64,000 bases of DNA, from NCBI GenBank assembly GCA_039881045.1, contig JAYWVB010000003.1, positions 620,001 through 684,000 of the forward strand. The letters are read 5' to 3'. This DNA is from Chaetomium olivaceum. Taxonomy: Eukaryota; Ascomycota; Sordariomycetes; Sordariales; Chaetomiaceae. Below, one piece after another: positions 44,771 through 58,100 of the stretch (its first letter is position 1; every line of letters begins with the position of its first letter). Both the position numbers and the translations under genes were made by a program. Under the pieces are notes generated by a model. It did not search any database. It saw nothing but the letters and a program-made list of their open reading frames with translations, and was not told where the DNA came from.

Positions 44771-46448
44771 TCAGGAAGCCAACGGGCGGCTGCTCCCCCC
44801 ACGCCGGCCTTTGACTGGGGCCGCGACCGTGGTCCAGCCGTCTTCATCAACCGTCGGGGTCGGCGGGGCTTGGTCACTGGTGGGAGATAGTGGCTGCTGC
44901 GGGGTAGAACCGCTACCGTTGGCACGGGGAGGGCGTACGTTATCCCGACCACCACGAGCGGGGCCTCCACGGCGGGAACCGCCGGGGGCATTGCCGCCGC
45001 CACGAGACGGCGCACGCTGCTCGCCTGACGCTGTTCTCCAGTTACCGCTCTCGACAGCCCGCGATTTGGCGCGCTTCCCGGGGAGCTTCCCGTGGCTCAC
45101 GGGTCCGAACGGGGATTTCTGCTCGGCGGAGGCCTCGTTCGCAGCAGCAGGCTCCACGGCGGCGGTCTTTGCCTCCGCCGCAGCTGCCTCCTTCTCCTCC
45201 TTGGCCTTGGCCGCCGCTTCTTCAGCTGCAGCCTTCTCCTCTGCGGCCTTCTCGGCGGCTTCCTTAGCGGCGGCTTCTTTAGCGAGCTTCCTCCTCCTTT
45301 GCCTTCTCCTCGGCCTCCTTAGCAAGCTTCTGGCGTTTCTCTTCAATCTCGCGCTCACGTGTGGCAGTGTCGATAGGGCGAGCCGCACCGAACGGGCTGG
45401 CCTTTGCGTCACCAGTGCTGGCGGTAGTCGCCGCATCGGTCGCCCCGAAACAGTCCGCTTGGTGAGATTCAACTTGGGGCGTCCGCCGCGGGAGGGCGGC
45501 TGCCGGGGCGGGCGACGAAGGTGCCTCACTGCCCTCACGAGATTCGCCGGGCGATTTGACGACGGAGTCGGCCGCATGTTGTTCCGCCAGTTGAAATCCT
45601 TCTCGGCAGCTGTGGGGACACGCTCAGGGCGCTCCGGGCGGTCGGAAAATTCGCGGCGCGGCGGGCGGGATCCCTCCTGACCTTTCACCAGGACCCCAAG
45701 CTGCGGGCGAGGCTCTCCGGTTCCCACCACGGAACGACTCGGACCGGGTCTCCATATTACGCGACCGAGACCCCTCACGAGACTCAGGACGCTCGGGCTG
45801 TGCGAGGGGCGACAGCGGACCGCGCCTCTCCCAGGAGTTGAAGTCTCGAACTTTGCCATCGTCGTTGGGCTGATACTCCCGGCGGCGTTCCCCAAAGTCA
45901 CCTCCACCTCCACGACGATCGCCGCCGCGACCAGGGAGATCGGCTAGGGGACCTCTCTTCGCGCCCCAGTCGAGGTCACGCATTCCCTCCGATGAACCGA
46001 AGCCGCCACCCCTTGCTTCAAAAACGGTTAGCTACCCAGGTTGCACATCTGTAGACAATGACGAGACTCACGTGGATCAGCAACCTTGACGCGGATGGTG
46101 CGTCCCTGGAAGCTTTGGCCATCACGGGTAAGGGCGGTCTTGAGACCCTCGAGGTCGCCAAACTCGGCGTAGGCAAAGCCCTTGGGTCTGTTTTGCTCGC
46201 GGTCCTCGATGATCCGCACGTTCACAATGTTGCAATCTTCGAAGAACTCGGTTACGGTCTCGGCGGTCGCATCATACGACAGGTTGCCGAGATGCGCAGT
46301 ATAAGGCGGCTTGGTCGGTAGTTCCTGGGGGAGATTATCGCGGATAGAGTGGTAACCTGGAACAACAACCAGAGTTAACCATGAGGACAGAGAATTGCTA
46401 GTGACGATGAGACATACCCCGATCGGTAGAGCCGCCATAAGAGGTCAT
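44771..46448 (-). CDS. Translation initiation factor eIF4B (TIF3-like, frame-disrupted)
   Basis: RNA-binding cofactor of eIF4A helicase in mRNA recruitment. ATG at 46448 (MTSYGGSTDRG). Exon 1 is 46448-46418, exon 2 46356-46072, exon 3 from 46015. The RRM is complete in exon 2: YTAHLGNLSYDATAETVTEF (RNP2), KGFAYAEFGDLEGLKTAL (RNP1), RTIRVKVADP. Exon 3 holds the eIF4B tandem W-motifs (DLDWGAKRGPL, DFNSWERRGPLSP, PAAWGPGERSG, KDFNWRNNMR), then an Ala/Lys/Glu helical stretch (KEAAEKAAEEKAAAEEAAAK), an RGG tail and DEDGWTTVAAPVKGRRGG. At least four frame changes are needed, near 45680, 45580, 45450 and 45295. All parts are in the right order. Confidence 0.88.
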
Positions 46449-47593
46449 GGTGCGGCGGTCGGAGGGGGGGAGGGGTTGGGTGCCTAATTACGGTCAGTCT
46501 ATGGGTTCCCCAAAGTTATCCGCTGATACTGCGGATTCGACGCTGACGGAATCTGAACGAAACAATCAGGCGCTCATCGACGGCGACAACTTACCGATCG
46601 TGTCCTCGACTTCGTCAGCCCATGATCCACCACCGCCGAGGGCTAGAGGGTCGGGTCAGCAAGGCATCGAGTTTGGAGGGGCTATGGGGCGTGGCCGTAG
46701 CGCCTCGCGGATAGATGCGAGTGATGACCTTGGCGCGGGAGGGAAACTCACAGGTATCATTCATAAACTCAGTCAGAGTCAACTTCTGAGCTTCCTTCTT
46801 TTTAGGAGCTATCCATGGGTGTTAGTGAACGATGGGCATGGTGATGTGGGCGGCTGCCCCGCGTTGCCGGGAGGTGGGCAGGGGCGGGCACGGGTAGTAG
46901 TGCTCACCCATGATTGCGGTTTTTGGGCGCGCGGCGATGTACCACCGAGGCGCGTGATGGAAATGTAGTTGGCCGAAAGAAGGGTCTTCGGCACGAGAGA
47001 TGGATGGGTTTCTCGAGGTGAGAAGGTAGAAATTTGTGACCCCGGGATGCTGTGGTAGGCGGGGATGAATGAGGGAGGTGCGAAGATGTGGGCTTCGCGA
47101 CCGAGCGGTTTGTCCTTGTAACGTCGTTTTGGGTGCGGGCGAAGCGAAAAATTATCGATTGAGGAATCAGGGTTGACTTTTTTCAAGCTCGGCAAGGGTG
47201 TGTGGATGCGGCCCCCGGTCTACGCTAAGCCCTATCAGTTCTAGCGGGGCTCACCGGAGAGCTTGGCCGGGCTTCGAGATTCTGCCATTTTTGGAGCCAG
47301 TCAGTGCGCTCTCAGTCAAGTGTCACTGTTTGCAGGTCGTCTTATCTGTCATTGCATGGACCGTGACACTTTGACGCAACTTAGGTCCGAACTCGACGTA
47401 ACATATTGATCATCGATACCTTCCTTAGGTACTGATTACAATATTGACCGGTATATCCATGCTCTTTGATGCATGCGGAGCCTCAGAATAGCTTCACTGA
47501 GCTTCCATTGTCCCCGAGTATCTACCCCAAACTCGGCAGCATTTTATTCATCAGACCCTCCCGTCATCATTTGACTTGGTTTCTTTTCACAAG
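46449..47593. promoter_or_regulatory. Divergent intergenic region, eIF4B and Tim17-family genes
   Basis: 1.1 kb between outward-facing starts. A CCTTAGGTACTGATTAC string lies at 47420-47440. No convincing coding frame. It must contain both promoters; individual sites cannot be assigned. Confidence 0.45.
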
Positions 47594-48518
47594 ATGAAAC
47601 GCATAGTCATTCAAAACCCGGAGAATGACGCGCATGAGGGTCATAGTTCGGTCTCTACACCGTCACCACCGGAAGAATCAAGGGCAGTGGTGAGGTCAAG
47701 GCCACGGCAGGACCAATCACTTTCACCAGGGTTGATGGACATTCTAGTCCCTTCGCTCAAAGTCGGGGCAGTTGCCGGTATGGTGTTATATCCAAGCTCT
47801 CTGGCTGTTACCATCTCATTGTGCTCAGCCTCTAACTGGTACTAGGCGCATGTGGTATCTTTACTGGGGCGGCGGCGGGCATCATTCGCTCTGCTCCTAC
47901 AGTGTTCTTCTCGGTCATCGCGGGGGGGCAGTGGTTTACACTGGGCACTACCTATTATGGTGAGCTGTGCTGCGCGTATGCTGCTATCCATGTCTGACAC
48001 CTTCCAGCCACGCGGTTGATGACGTTGAAACGTTTTGGGCAATCAGAGCCGACAGCGGGTGATAAAACAAAAGCAAGCACTCTTGCAGGCGGTGTTGCTG
48101 GAACTCTAGGTGGCATGCTGAGTAAGTGTCTGCAGAGCAGAGCAGATCAAGTTCCCTCTTTTAACATGATGCAGGGGGGCCGAGAAACATCATCCCAGGA
48201 GCCGTGGTATTTTCGCTACTTGGGGCTGGGGGGCAAACCGTCGCGAATTGGCGGGATGTGAGTGTCGAGAAGGCTGCGCGTGCGGCCCCGAAGCCACCGA
48301 GCGAGTTTTGGTCGAGTGAGTTCTGGTCGAGATGGAGTCCCATCAAGCAACTCTCCGACCAGGAGTATGTGGACATACTCGAGGAGAAACTTCTCCGAGT
48401 CGAAGCCGATATTGCCCTCATAGACGACCGCGTCAAGGAGCTACGCGAATCCGAACGCCGGATGAAGGAGGGGGATATCGACGTGGGAAGGAATCCGGCG
48501 CCCTCAAACAAAGTTTGA
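47594..48518 (+). CDS. Tim17/Tim22/Tim23-family mitochondrial membrane protein
   Basis: Four exons: 47594-47777, 47846-47959, 48008-48121, 48175-48518, giving 251 residues. Introns of 48-68 nt have proper GT-AG ends. After a charged, Ser/Pro-rich N-terminus comes the Tim17-fold membrane domain: DILVPSLKVGAVAG, GACGIFTGAAAGIIRSAPTV, FFSVIAGGQWFTLGTTYYAT, then TLAGGVAGTLGGM and RNIIPGAVVFSLLGAGGQTV. The Gly-zipper pattern fits the Tim17/22/23/Pmp24 superfamily. The C-terminus is a predicted coiled coil facing the aqueous side (DQEYVDILEEKLLRVEADIA), which the translocase subunits lack. I infer an inner-membrane or complex-I-associated role, but the exact orthologue is not clear. Confidence 0.85.
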
Positions 48519-48976
48519 TTAGGGCCAGGGAAACGAGTCTCTAGTAGACATAACGAGGCAAGTTGTACCATTTATTGTAAAATAGTCGCTAAGTGAGGAT
48601 GGGACAAGACAAAGATCAAGGTAAAGATGCTCATTTGATTAGTCTATCCGGTTCTATTAGTCTAACGCAATGCTAGTTATATGGGTGAAGCGTCACCACA
48701 ATCAGTTTATCGCTCCGCGCGCCAGGCACGCCAGCTCCGAGGACCCCCCGTGCAATACCTTTTTCGTACCCTGATGGACTGGCGAATAGATAGCTGCAGC
48801 ACCAGGTCAGCTAGGTAAACGGAATTGGTGAACCATGGGCGCCGGGCTCCTACCATTCTGAGTCGCCCACGTTAAACCACTAACCAACGCCAATCTGACG
48901 CTCATATGAGGCATCTTTCCATCGACCACCCCGGCGACGTCTATAACGAAGAGCGGCACAACTAACCTCAAAAGCC

Positions 48977-49998
48977 TCACAACGGGCCAGTGAAGTTTCT
49001 ATCCTCCCCCGAGTAGCCGAGTCTCGGCCAGCCTACCGGAAGATTCGAATATTTGGGTAAGACATATCGACCCTCGCATTGCATCACCCCACATTTGAGG
49101 TCGCATAGCCCGAACAGCTTGCAATAGCATTCTGATGCCGATGGGCAGAACACGGGCTCTTTGCCAAAGATAACTAAATGCCGTTAGTCACGAGTGGATC
49201 ACCAACACATGAATGAATGACAGGGCACAACTCACTGTGCCACATGTACTCAAACACCCGCCCACTCAAGTCATCCTGTAGCGGCGTCTCCAACAGCCAA
49301 TCCCGCCAGCGAACGTAGTCTTCCCTCGGCCGGCTGCGGATAGCCTCGCGCGAGACGGCAAACTGCGAGCAGCAGCTGACGCCGACCTTCTCGGGGACCT
49401 CGACGCCCGGCAGCAGCTCCTGAAACGCCTGCTTGTAGATCTCCTTGGTGGTGAGCGGACGGCCCCCGGGGCCCGCGCCGATGCTGCGCTCCCATTCGCT
49501 CGCCTCGTCGTGGTGCGGCCGGATCTCGACGGGGCAGCCGAGCACCTGCACACAGCGCAGGTTGACGTAGCCCGAGGACTGTACGTAGTCCAGGTTGAGG
49601 TTGCGTAGGGCCGGTAAGTTGTCGTAGTCCGGGTCGTCGTTGTGCCAGGCGAAGCGCGAGGCGTGGATGAAGATGGTTGTCTCGGCTAGCGTGTCGTAGT
49701 TGGCCACGATGTGCGTGAGGTATACCATGGCCTCGCGGCCTTTGTTTTCAGGGACCGTCAGTTTGGCCGTGGGTTCGTCGGCGATGTAGACGCTGCGGGC
49801 CCAGCCCGGGAGGAAGCGATGGACCCATGCGGTGTCCTCGAAGCTAACGCTGGCCACGACCACCTCGACTGGCGGCTCCTCGGTGAACAGGGACCAGTCC
49901 CATTGGGGGTGGAAGTGAATGACGAGCAGCCAGCTGCATGCGAGAAGGAGAAGGATGGGGATCACAGATCCCCTTGCGCTGGCGGAACGGACCAACAT
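48977..49998 (-). CDS. DUF3431 type II membrane protein
   Basis: Two exons: 49998-49236 and 49173-48977. The intron (62 nt) has donor CACA|GTGAGT, branch GTGACTAACGG and acceptor TTTAG. The first ATG is at 49998 (MLVRSASARGSVIPILLLLA); an upstream in-frame TTG is not needed. About 319 residues. A signal anchor at residues 10-27 is followed by the domain VVVASVSFEDTAWVHRFLPG, then TIFIHASRFAWHNDDPDYDN, SSGYVNLRCVQVLGCP, VSCCSQFAVSREAIRSRP and VFEYMWHIIFGKEPVFCPSA. Cys residues in the C-terminal exon (CYCKLFGLCDLKCG) suggest a luminal, disulfide-bonded domain. The family is fungus-wide, glycosyltransferase-like in appearance, and functionally uncharacterised. Confidence 0.87.
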
Positions 49999-52129
49999 AT
50001 CACGGCATCTAACACAACTCAAGGAAAATAAGAAGAGCGAGAGACTATGGCGAGGGTATCAATGAAATGGTAAAGATAACAACATTACGAAGTAGAGAAG
50101 AAGAAAGTCGAAAACTGACAAGAACACCGCAGCCTTTCTACATAAAGAACAAAGAACCAAGCATAGCCCTGGAGTGATCTTCAAGGTTGGCCCCCCATTC
50201 CGGACCCCATTCCGGGCGTCGTCAGCAGCAGCAGCAGCGGCACGGCGGGCGCTCCCACAACCCGACCTGCTACCAACCTGCCGACTCCCATGCCTCACCT
50301 GGCCGCTTATTTCCGGCCAACCAGACCTGTGCCTTTTTCACGCCGATCAAAGACCCAAGATCTTGGTGAAAGTTGCAAACTGGGTTCGCAAGCCACTTGG
50401 CGTTTCGTCCGACGATGTGGGGAATAAAGATGCGATCGCCATTTGCGGGATCAGGGGTTGCCGAGCGCCAACCCTGCGCGCGTATCCGCAGTCGAGTCCG
50501 CAGTCTTCGTATGTTGAATACAATACTTGGGAAACATGCCGATGCCGGATTAGCCGCGCGCAACGTCCGTATGTATTCCCGATTTGCATACGTACGCATC
50601 GTAAGGTAGGTCGTGAGGGGTCTAAGGGCAACATCGAGATGACTGCAGATAGAGTCACACAGTCAACCTGGGCGGACCCTCTGGCCAAAAAAAAGGCCGA
50701 ACTCCAAAAGCAAATAAGGCCGTGTAAAAGTAAGTAGAAAAACAACAAAAAGGAAGATATGGAAGAAAAGGATAAGAATAATAAAACCATAGTAAAGCAA
50801 ATGTAAATGGAGTAGACAGAGTCCCGTCAGACTTTCGGACACTTCTGTTTCGCTTTCTACAACTCAAGCCCCCCACTTAGTCTTATCAGTTTTCCCGTTT
50901 AGTCCTCCTTCATTCCGCTTGCTTTTTGAATCCCTTGGGGTATTGTCCTGTGTATATCTGTCCCCAGCGACATGAACACACCACACTGGTGCGAGACTGA
51001 TGCTGGGTTTGCCTCTCCGGTGATGCCGGGGAATTGAGATTAGAAGTGGAGGGAGAGTCTAAGAGAATTACGAATAGCGAGGAGGCCTCAAGCAACAGTG
51101 GAGTGCTTGGAGGTATCCACCAACGACATATCCTCATTCACTTCTCTCCATTAGGGGTAACTCTGGGTAAAGTATCATAGTTTTCACAAAGAGACGGGTT
51201 CCCAGGAAGAGGTGAAGACAATGATCCTAATAAGGGGTCTTGCTTTTGGATGGTGTACCCGGCAGCTGATAAATCATCCCTTTCAGAACACGGAGTCAAT
51301 GAGGTGTTGTTAGTGCGACATCTTCCTTGTGATGGATGTACTTTCTTCGGAGGCATTGGGGTTTCACAAAGTTACACTGTCGAGCTGCTTTAATTCCGGA
51401 CAAAAGTCAATTGCCTATCCGGAAAGTGGGAGGCTTTGGATCGGGGAGCTTCATTCAAAAAGCGTCCCCCTTACTAAGGAACACGCGACCCTTCGAGAAT
51501 GTCAAGGGCATGGAAAGGAAGTGATGATGCGGCGTGTGGGGTCTTGCCCCGGCAGCCAGGGGTTGCCCACTAACAGCACAACTCAGCCAGGGCTGGCACG
51601 GCTGCCCGGTTGGCGGGGGCCGATCAAAGAATTCCCCATCAGCCCATGCCGCCCTGGCATTGGGGAATTGCTGGAATTGGACCCAGTTGTTCATCAAATT
51701 CCTTGGCGCGACTTTGCTGACAGCTTCGCTCCCTGCCTTTGCTTCAAATCTGCCGAGAAGCTTCAAAGCTTGATCCCTGGGATTAATTGCTGGATAGAGT
51801 TGTCGACTTTCCGATCTTCCATCGTTTGCGACCTCCCATTTCAACGATACGATTCCCGCCCCCGGGCCTTCGAAAAACCCCCCGAAAATCGACACGACGC
51901 CATTGCGACGGTGGTTATCAGATACCGAATACAACACGAACGAACGGACCCGATAATGGTATTTGGCAGTATGCCCCGCGATTAGAGGAAAGAGCCCGGG
52001 CCCCGTGTTTGGCTCCGAACCCCCCCAGTCTGGTCGAGCCGTGGATTGGAGGATCTATCGGCTCTGCTTTGCGACTCATGGGTGTGCCGGCTGGTCGCTG
52101 GTCCCGGTTGTCGCCCATGCTCGGTCGAG
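49999..52129. other. Divergent 2.1-kb intergenic region before FMP27
   Basis: Contains the promoters of the DUF3431 gene (-) and FMP27 (+). Open frames at 50174-50737 and 51329-51985 overlap frames on the other strand and show no domain, so I treat them as chance. A GCAGCAGCAGCAGC tract is near 50222. Confidence 0.5.
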
Positions 52130-55100
52130 ATGGCCCTCCTTAACCCGACTTTTATATTCGGCATCTTCGTCCTGCTATACCTCTCGTCGTTCGTTGTGTT
52201 TGCTGTAATCCGCATTATCACCGGCATTTCGATCCAGCGCATCGGCTATTTCTCCCTCCGGCGGCTAGCCTATACTGCGCGCGATGGCGTTCGCTTCGAG
52301 ATCAGGGGCTTGGGCCTTACAGTCCACCGGCCGACCTTTGCCCAGCCCACGTGGCTGAGTATTGTGATGGACGAATTTGCGGTCACGGTCAATATTCAAG
52401 AACTGGAGCGGGCCAAAGCAAAGGAGGCGGCACCTGAAGATGTGGATTCCGATTCCGACGTGGCCGAGCAACCACCTCGACCGACGACCCCGAAGACGCC
52501 CAGGACACCGAGGCAGGTTCGACGTGATGTCGACCCGGATGAGCGGAGCAAGATGTGGAAGCGGTTGACGAGGGTCAAGGAGCGCATTAAGAGGCTGCAT
52601 CGGAAGGTGAATTGGCTCCGCATGGTCGATGTGGTGGCTACCAATTCGACCGTCAATATTACTGGCGTGGGGAATCTACAGATGGGCAGCCTCACCATTG
52701 CCGTGGACACTCGGCGGAAAATGGTTGATCGTGCTCGTTTCTTCCTGCAGGGCGGTTCGCAGAAGCGGCCCCAGAACCGGCAAGCCGAGTGGATAATGAC
52801 CCTCCGGAGTGTGTTGTTCACAGCGGAAGGAGGAGAGGCGACGGAGGTCCTGGATACCGCGACATTGAACATTCACGGTTACCTCTACGAAGCTCTCGAC
52901 GGCCTTCGCGACACTGCGATAGCGTTGAAACTCGGCCGTCTCCACATTCCTTACGACGATGTTCGGCACAGTTTGGTCCAATACAAGAAGATTAAGTCTG
53001 GGGGGGATGAGTCCTTTGCCCGAGCCGAGCCCGTCGACGTGGTTGTCGACCGTGTCATTCAGGAGCTGGACGTCCCTGGTAGCACCAATCACGAATTGAT
53101 GCAGACGGTCTCCGACTCGAAGGAGTTAGTGAGCTCAATTCTGAAAGGGATCAGGGAGGTCCAGTTCGCCGTCAGCTTCATTGGGCTCACCAAGAAGATG
53201 GACGCTGTAAAATCTGGAGGGCACCCGATCATCCTCACTGCGTCCATGAAGGAAGTGGGCATCGACCTTCACCGACTGGATCCAAAGTCGGCTGCGCACA
53301 GGATGTACTTCCCTTCCAAAGACATCGCCCACGAGGCCTTGGCTGCTGCGCTGTCCATCTCCGTCGGGCTTGATGATGGGCACGGCAAACCGGAGCGCAT
53401 TATGTACATCCCCATGGCCACCACGACCGCCAGAACTACACTCCCCTCCAAGACGGTCGAGTTGGCCGATGATGGTACCGCCGAGCAGCGGAACGCCAAC
53501 ATTCTCTTTGCCAACTCCGTCGTGACTTCTCCGTCCGTCGACCTTGATCCTCGACATCTCCCGCTCCTTTTAGCCATGCTTCAACGGAAATCGAAACCCC
53601 ACAAGACGCCCCAGCAGCAACGCCACATGCTCATCTCACGATTGCTCCCCAAAGCAACCTACAAATTCTCTATGCATGAGCCGGTCCTGAGGATAGCACT
53701 TCCGCCGGTGCAAAAGTCGGCAGACCCCGACGAGTTTGACCTAATCATATCATCCATATCATCGGTCTCTCTAGACATGGAGTCCTTCCATTCGACGGTA
53801 GAAGAGCTCCATTACTCTCTTGCTGCCACCATGAGAGTCCAGACACACAATCTTTACTACCAGACCTCCGCTGGCAGCAGATTTGACCTTCTCGAAACTG
53901 AGACATTCGACCTCAAGGTGCAGCTCAACGCATCACCAAACGTCCACGTTGTTGTCACCGGGAATCTCGACACCTTTACCCTGAAAATGGTCAGGGAGGA
54001 AATCCGCGACGGCTTGCGCCAGATCGTCCGCCAGTTGAGGCTTAACGTTGAGCCAGACAAACGCGCCGTGTCCCAAACCCCAACGCACTCCAACTTCTTG
54101 CGCGCATTGCCTGCCTGGCTACTGCATTTCCAGCTACAATGTTCAGACTGCAGTATCGAAGTTGCCGGTGTGGATAAGAGCATCTCGGAAGACTCTCGGG
54201 GCGTTGCCATTCAGTTGGACTCGTGGTCTGCCGAGTACCGCGCCCAGAGGTTGAACGGGCTGCAAAGGCGGCCCTCACGGCGGAGAGCTAGCAGTCGCGG
54301 CATGATGTCGCCGGAGAGCGAGATTTTGAAGGCTGTCCCGGCGTCGCCGAGGAAGAAGTACCACCATGATGGCGACGGCCGCCGCATTTCCCTACATGCC
54401 CGCGGCTTCGAGGTCTTCATGGTCGAGTCGGCGGAGAAGTGGGAGTTTGAGCCGTTCATAAACATTCCCAAATTCGAGGTCGCCTTCTCTACCCTCAGCG
54501 ATCACCAGGGCCCAGTCTTCCATATCCACTCCCACATCAGGACCCTCCTCTTCCATTACTCGCTCTACCGACACTATGCCATGGGCGTGGCTGTTTCGAG
54601 TCTCCGTAAAGCATTCATGAGGACAAGCAAGCCCGCCGCCCAGCCCATGACACCGCCAATGTCGCCCCAGAGGCGGGTAATTGGTCACCTTTCGCCGCCC
54701 CCTATTGGGATGTCTTCTGATTTCAGCCTGGATGCTGAGTCTTGGAAGACCATGCCCGAGCTTGTCGCTATTGATTTCAAGGTCACACTCATCCAGGTCA
54801 AGGCCGATCTCCCTTCAGACCCCCCTTTGATGCTCCATGTTTACAACTTGGAGGCTGGGCGCCATCGATGGTCACCTCCATTCCTCCAAGCGAAGCTCAT
54901 TCGGTTATTTGCTGAGGCTCCTAGGATGCGCCGAGTATGGGCTCGGGTTCTGAGCGTCAAGAATGTTCGAGCTGACTACCGTGAATCGCGACACAAACTA
55001 TCGGGCGGAGGCCTACGTGAAGAACGAATGGTCGATGTCGTCTCAGAGAATGTGCGCTTGGCAGTACCTCACGAGATGGTCATCTACAAGATCACCGACA

Positions 55101-58100
55101 ACTTTGTCAACACCTTCAAGTCCGTCCTTCAGCTTCACCACAGGTTCAAAACGGGCACAGACGAGTACATCCTCGAAAAGGGACCAGAAGGCCCAAAGAA
55201 GGTGCCAAAGGTCTCCATCAGAGCAAAAAGCTTTCTGTTCGAGCTGGAAGACGGCGCGTTTGAATGGAAACTCGGGGTTATTTACCGCGCCGGCTTAGTA
55301 GAGATGATGCAACGGCAGGCGCGAGAGGAAGCCTTCCGTGTCAAGGTCAAGAAGATCCACGAGCAAGAGTCCAAGAAGGGCTTGTCCAAGTTGCGTGCTC
55401 GGTCAGCGGCTCCCCAGGATGAGCCTCCCACGCCTGGTAGTTCCCATACCCGAAGCCGCAGCGTCGATGGCCGGCGACGGTCCCTCAGCGACGGGCACAT
55501 GCGGGGTCGGGCACCGAGATATGATCCAGAAAATGGCGCTCACGCAATCAGCGGAAAAACCCGTATCTCCATCGCCGACGCAAGACACAAGTTGAACATG
55601 CACAACGCTAAGAGCTGGAAGCAGCGTATTGACCAACAGTACGACCTCGCGAGGAACGTGGCAAAGGACGTGCGCTCCACCTTCTGGGGCGTCAACGAAA
55701 TCCCCGACGACCTGGAGGATAGCGAGAAGATATTGGAAGTGCCACAACGACCAGCGCTCATGGCCGCTCTCATCGATGATCTACACATCGTCATAGATAA
55801 GCCGTCCTTCCCAATGAAAGAGCTTCCAGAGTTTCTGCATAAGGTTGGCAAGGGCATGCCAAAGGACATGAAGTACGCTTTGCTCGTCCCCATGAGCCTC
55901 CAGGTCAGCATGGGAGAAGCGAGGATATCGCTTCGTGACTACCCTCTGCCCTTCGTGCATGTCCCAGCTACCAAATCCGGCCAATCCGTTCGCCTCCCGG
56001 CTTTGGCCATGACAACGGACTTCGTGATCGCGGAGGAATATCGCGGCCCAGGGTCGACCAGAAAAATCCGAGTCCCAATTGTGCCGCCAAACGGCCTTGA
56101 CCCGGCGTCTCCAAACGAGGGAGGCTTTTGGGTGGATGTGCGGAGGACAATCGGGCCAGTCAAGACGTTCTCAGACATGAGCGTTGATATTCACACAGCC
56201 AACCCTACTCGGATCACCTGGGGACCATCCTACCAGCCCGCGATACAAGACATGATGATGGCCATCGAGTCCATGACAAAACCGCAGCTCGACCCTTCTG
56301 AAAAGGTCGGGTTCTGGGACAAGATTCGTCTTAACTTCCATTCTCGGATCAGAGTAGCCTGGCGTGGCGATGGCGACGTGCACCTGGCGCTGAAGGGCAG
56401 CAGAGACCCATACCAAGTCACGGGCAACGGCGCCGGCTTCCTCATGTGCTTCCGGAACGACGTGCGATGGAGCATTAATAGCGTCGACGACCCAAAGCGC
56501 TTCATGACCGTCGACAGTGGCGAGTATGTCCTGGCCGTCCCGGACTACAGCCATCAGGTTCGCGAGGCGCGCCGCCAACACGGCGAAGATGAGAGCATCA
56601 GCAGCGGCTCCAGCATGAAATCCGGCGCAACCTTCAAGAAGGTCGTCATGAAGTTGTCCGGCAAAGTTCAGTGGCTTGCCGGTCTTGTGTTCGAGCGGGC
56701 GATCGAGCAGGGCAACAGAAGTTTCGAGTCCAAGCCACACTACGAGGTCGTTCTCAAGTCTCCGCACGAAGCCAAACCCCAAAATGGTCTTCCATACGAC
56801 GCCTTCCGTGGGTTCCGCAGCCAGCACATTCATCTCTCCGTCGCCATTCGCGCCCCAGTTGATCGAGAATGGTCCGGTTCGGTCGTTGAGCCTTCACGCA
56901 GCTACAACACTGTCCATCTTACACCTCGCTTCTTCACTCACTTCTTTGCCTGGTGGTCCCTCTTTTCGGGGCCGTTGTCCCTCCCCATTCGACAGGGTTC
57001 GTTGTGGCCCGGCAGGGAAAAGAGCAGTAAGAAGTTTGGTAGACATCTTGCCACCATCAAATACAACATTCTGCTGGCGCCACTCTTTGTGAGCCACATT
57101 TACAAGCACAAGGACGCCGAAGATTACACAGAGAATGCTGTTTCTGCGACCGGCATCAAGGTCCGGCTCGACAGCTTCATGCTTGACTTGCACCAGCGGC
57201 GAGAGGAATTCAATACCAGGGACCGCGGTCGCGGGACACAAACTAGGACGACCGGCATGAAGATTCACGCTGGCCAACTTGATGTCGTTTCGGCAGACGT
57301 TCGCGCTGTTTCGGCTAGCATCCGGGGCACCACGGCGGATGCCATGATGAGGAACTCTCTCTCCACTTTCATCACCGACCAAGAGGGAGACGGCACCGAC
57401 CTCTCTCGCTTCACAATCCCCGACAATGACTTGACGTGGATCGACATGGATGACTTCGTGGAACTGGACTGGATCTTGCCGACTGAGCCGAATCCCGACA
57501 CCAAAATCTTGCCACTCGCATTTGCACCCCGTGTCACCTACTTCCGACAGACAGACATCAACGGCACGATTGCCGGGGATCCGGACAGGACAAGTCCCTT
57601 CGGCAAGGAACCCACCCACTTCTGCAACATGAGCCAGGACGATGACCCTAGAACGGTACAATGCCAACTCATTCGTCGGCGATTGGAGCAGCTGGACGAG
57701 CAGATCGAGACACACCAGCGGAACTTGGGAGAGATTGAACTTCGTCTTATTCGAGGGGACCCAGACGACGCGGACCTGGAGACTGAGTTTCAAATGCTGA
57801 ATCGGCATTCGGGGGTTCTCGCTGGGAAGAGGACGTTCCTTCAAGGCATGCTAGCGGAGATGACACCGAACTCTTCCTCGAGCAACGAGAGCCAGGAGTC
57901 CGAGCAGTTCCTCGAGGCTACCCAAAGTCTGCAGGGGACCATGTCAACGCCTGCCGCCGCCGAGTTTGCGAGTGACTTCAAGAACAGATTCGTGGTCCAC
58001 AACATGCAGCTGAAATGGAACAACACGCTGAGGAACATCATTCTTCGCTACAGCCATCAAGTTGGGCAGCGACGGGGTTTCGTCTACTACCTGTCCCGCC

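Noticed and set aside
50174..50737. 187-residue plus-strand frame before FMP27
   Set aside because: Overlapped by minus-strand frames of similar length and lacking motifs; lies in the divergent promoter region.
51329..51985. 218-residue plus-strand frame just upstream of FMP27
   Set aside because: Antisense frames of similar length and no domain; FMP27 has a good start at 52130.
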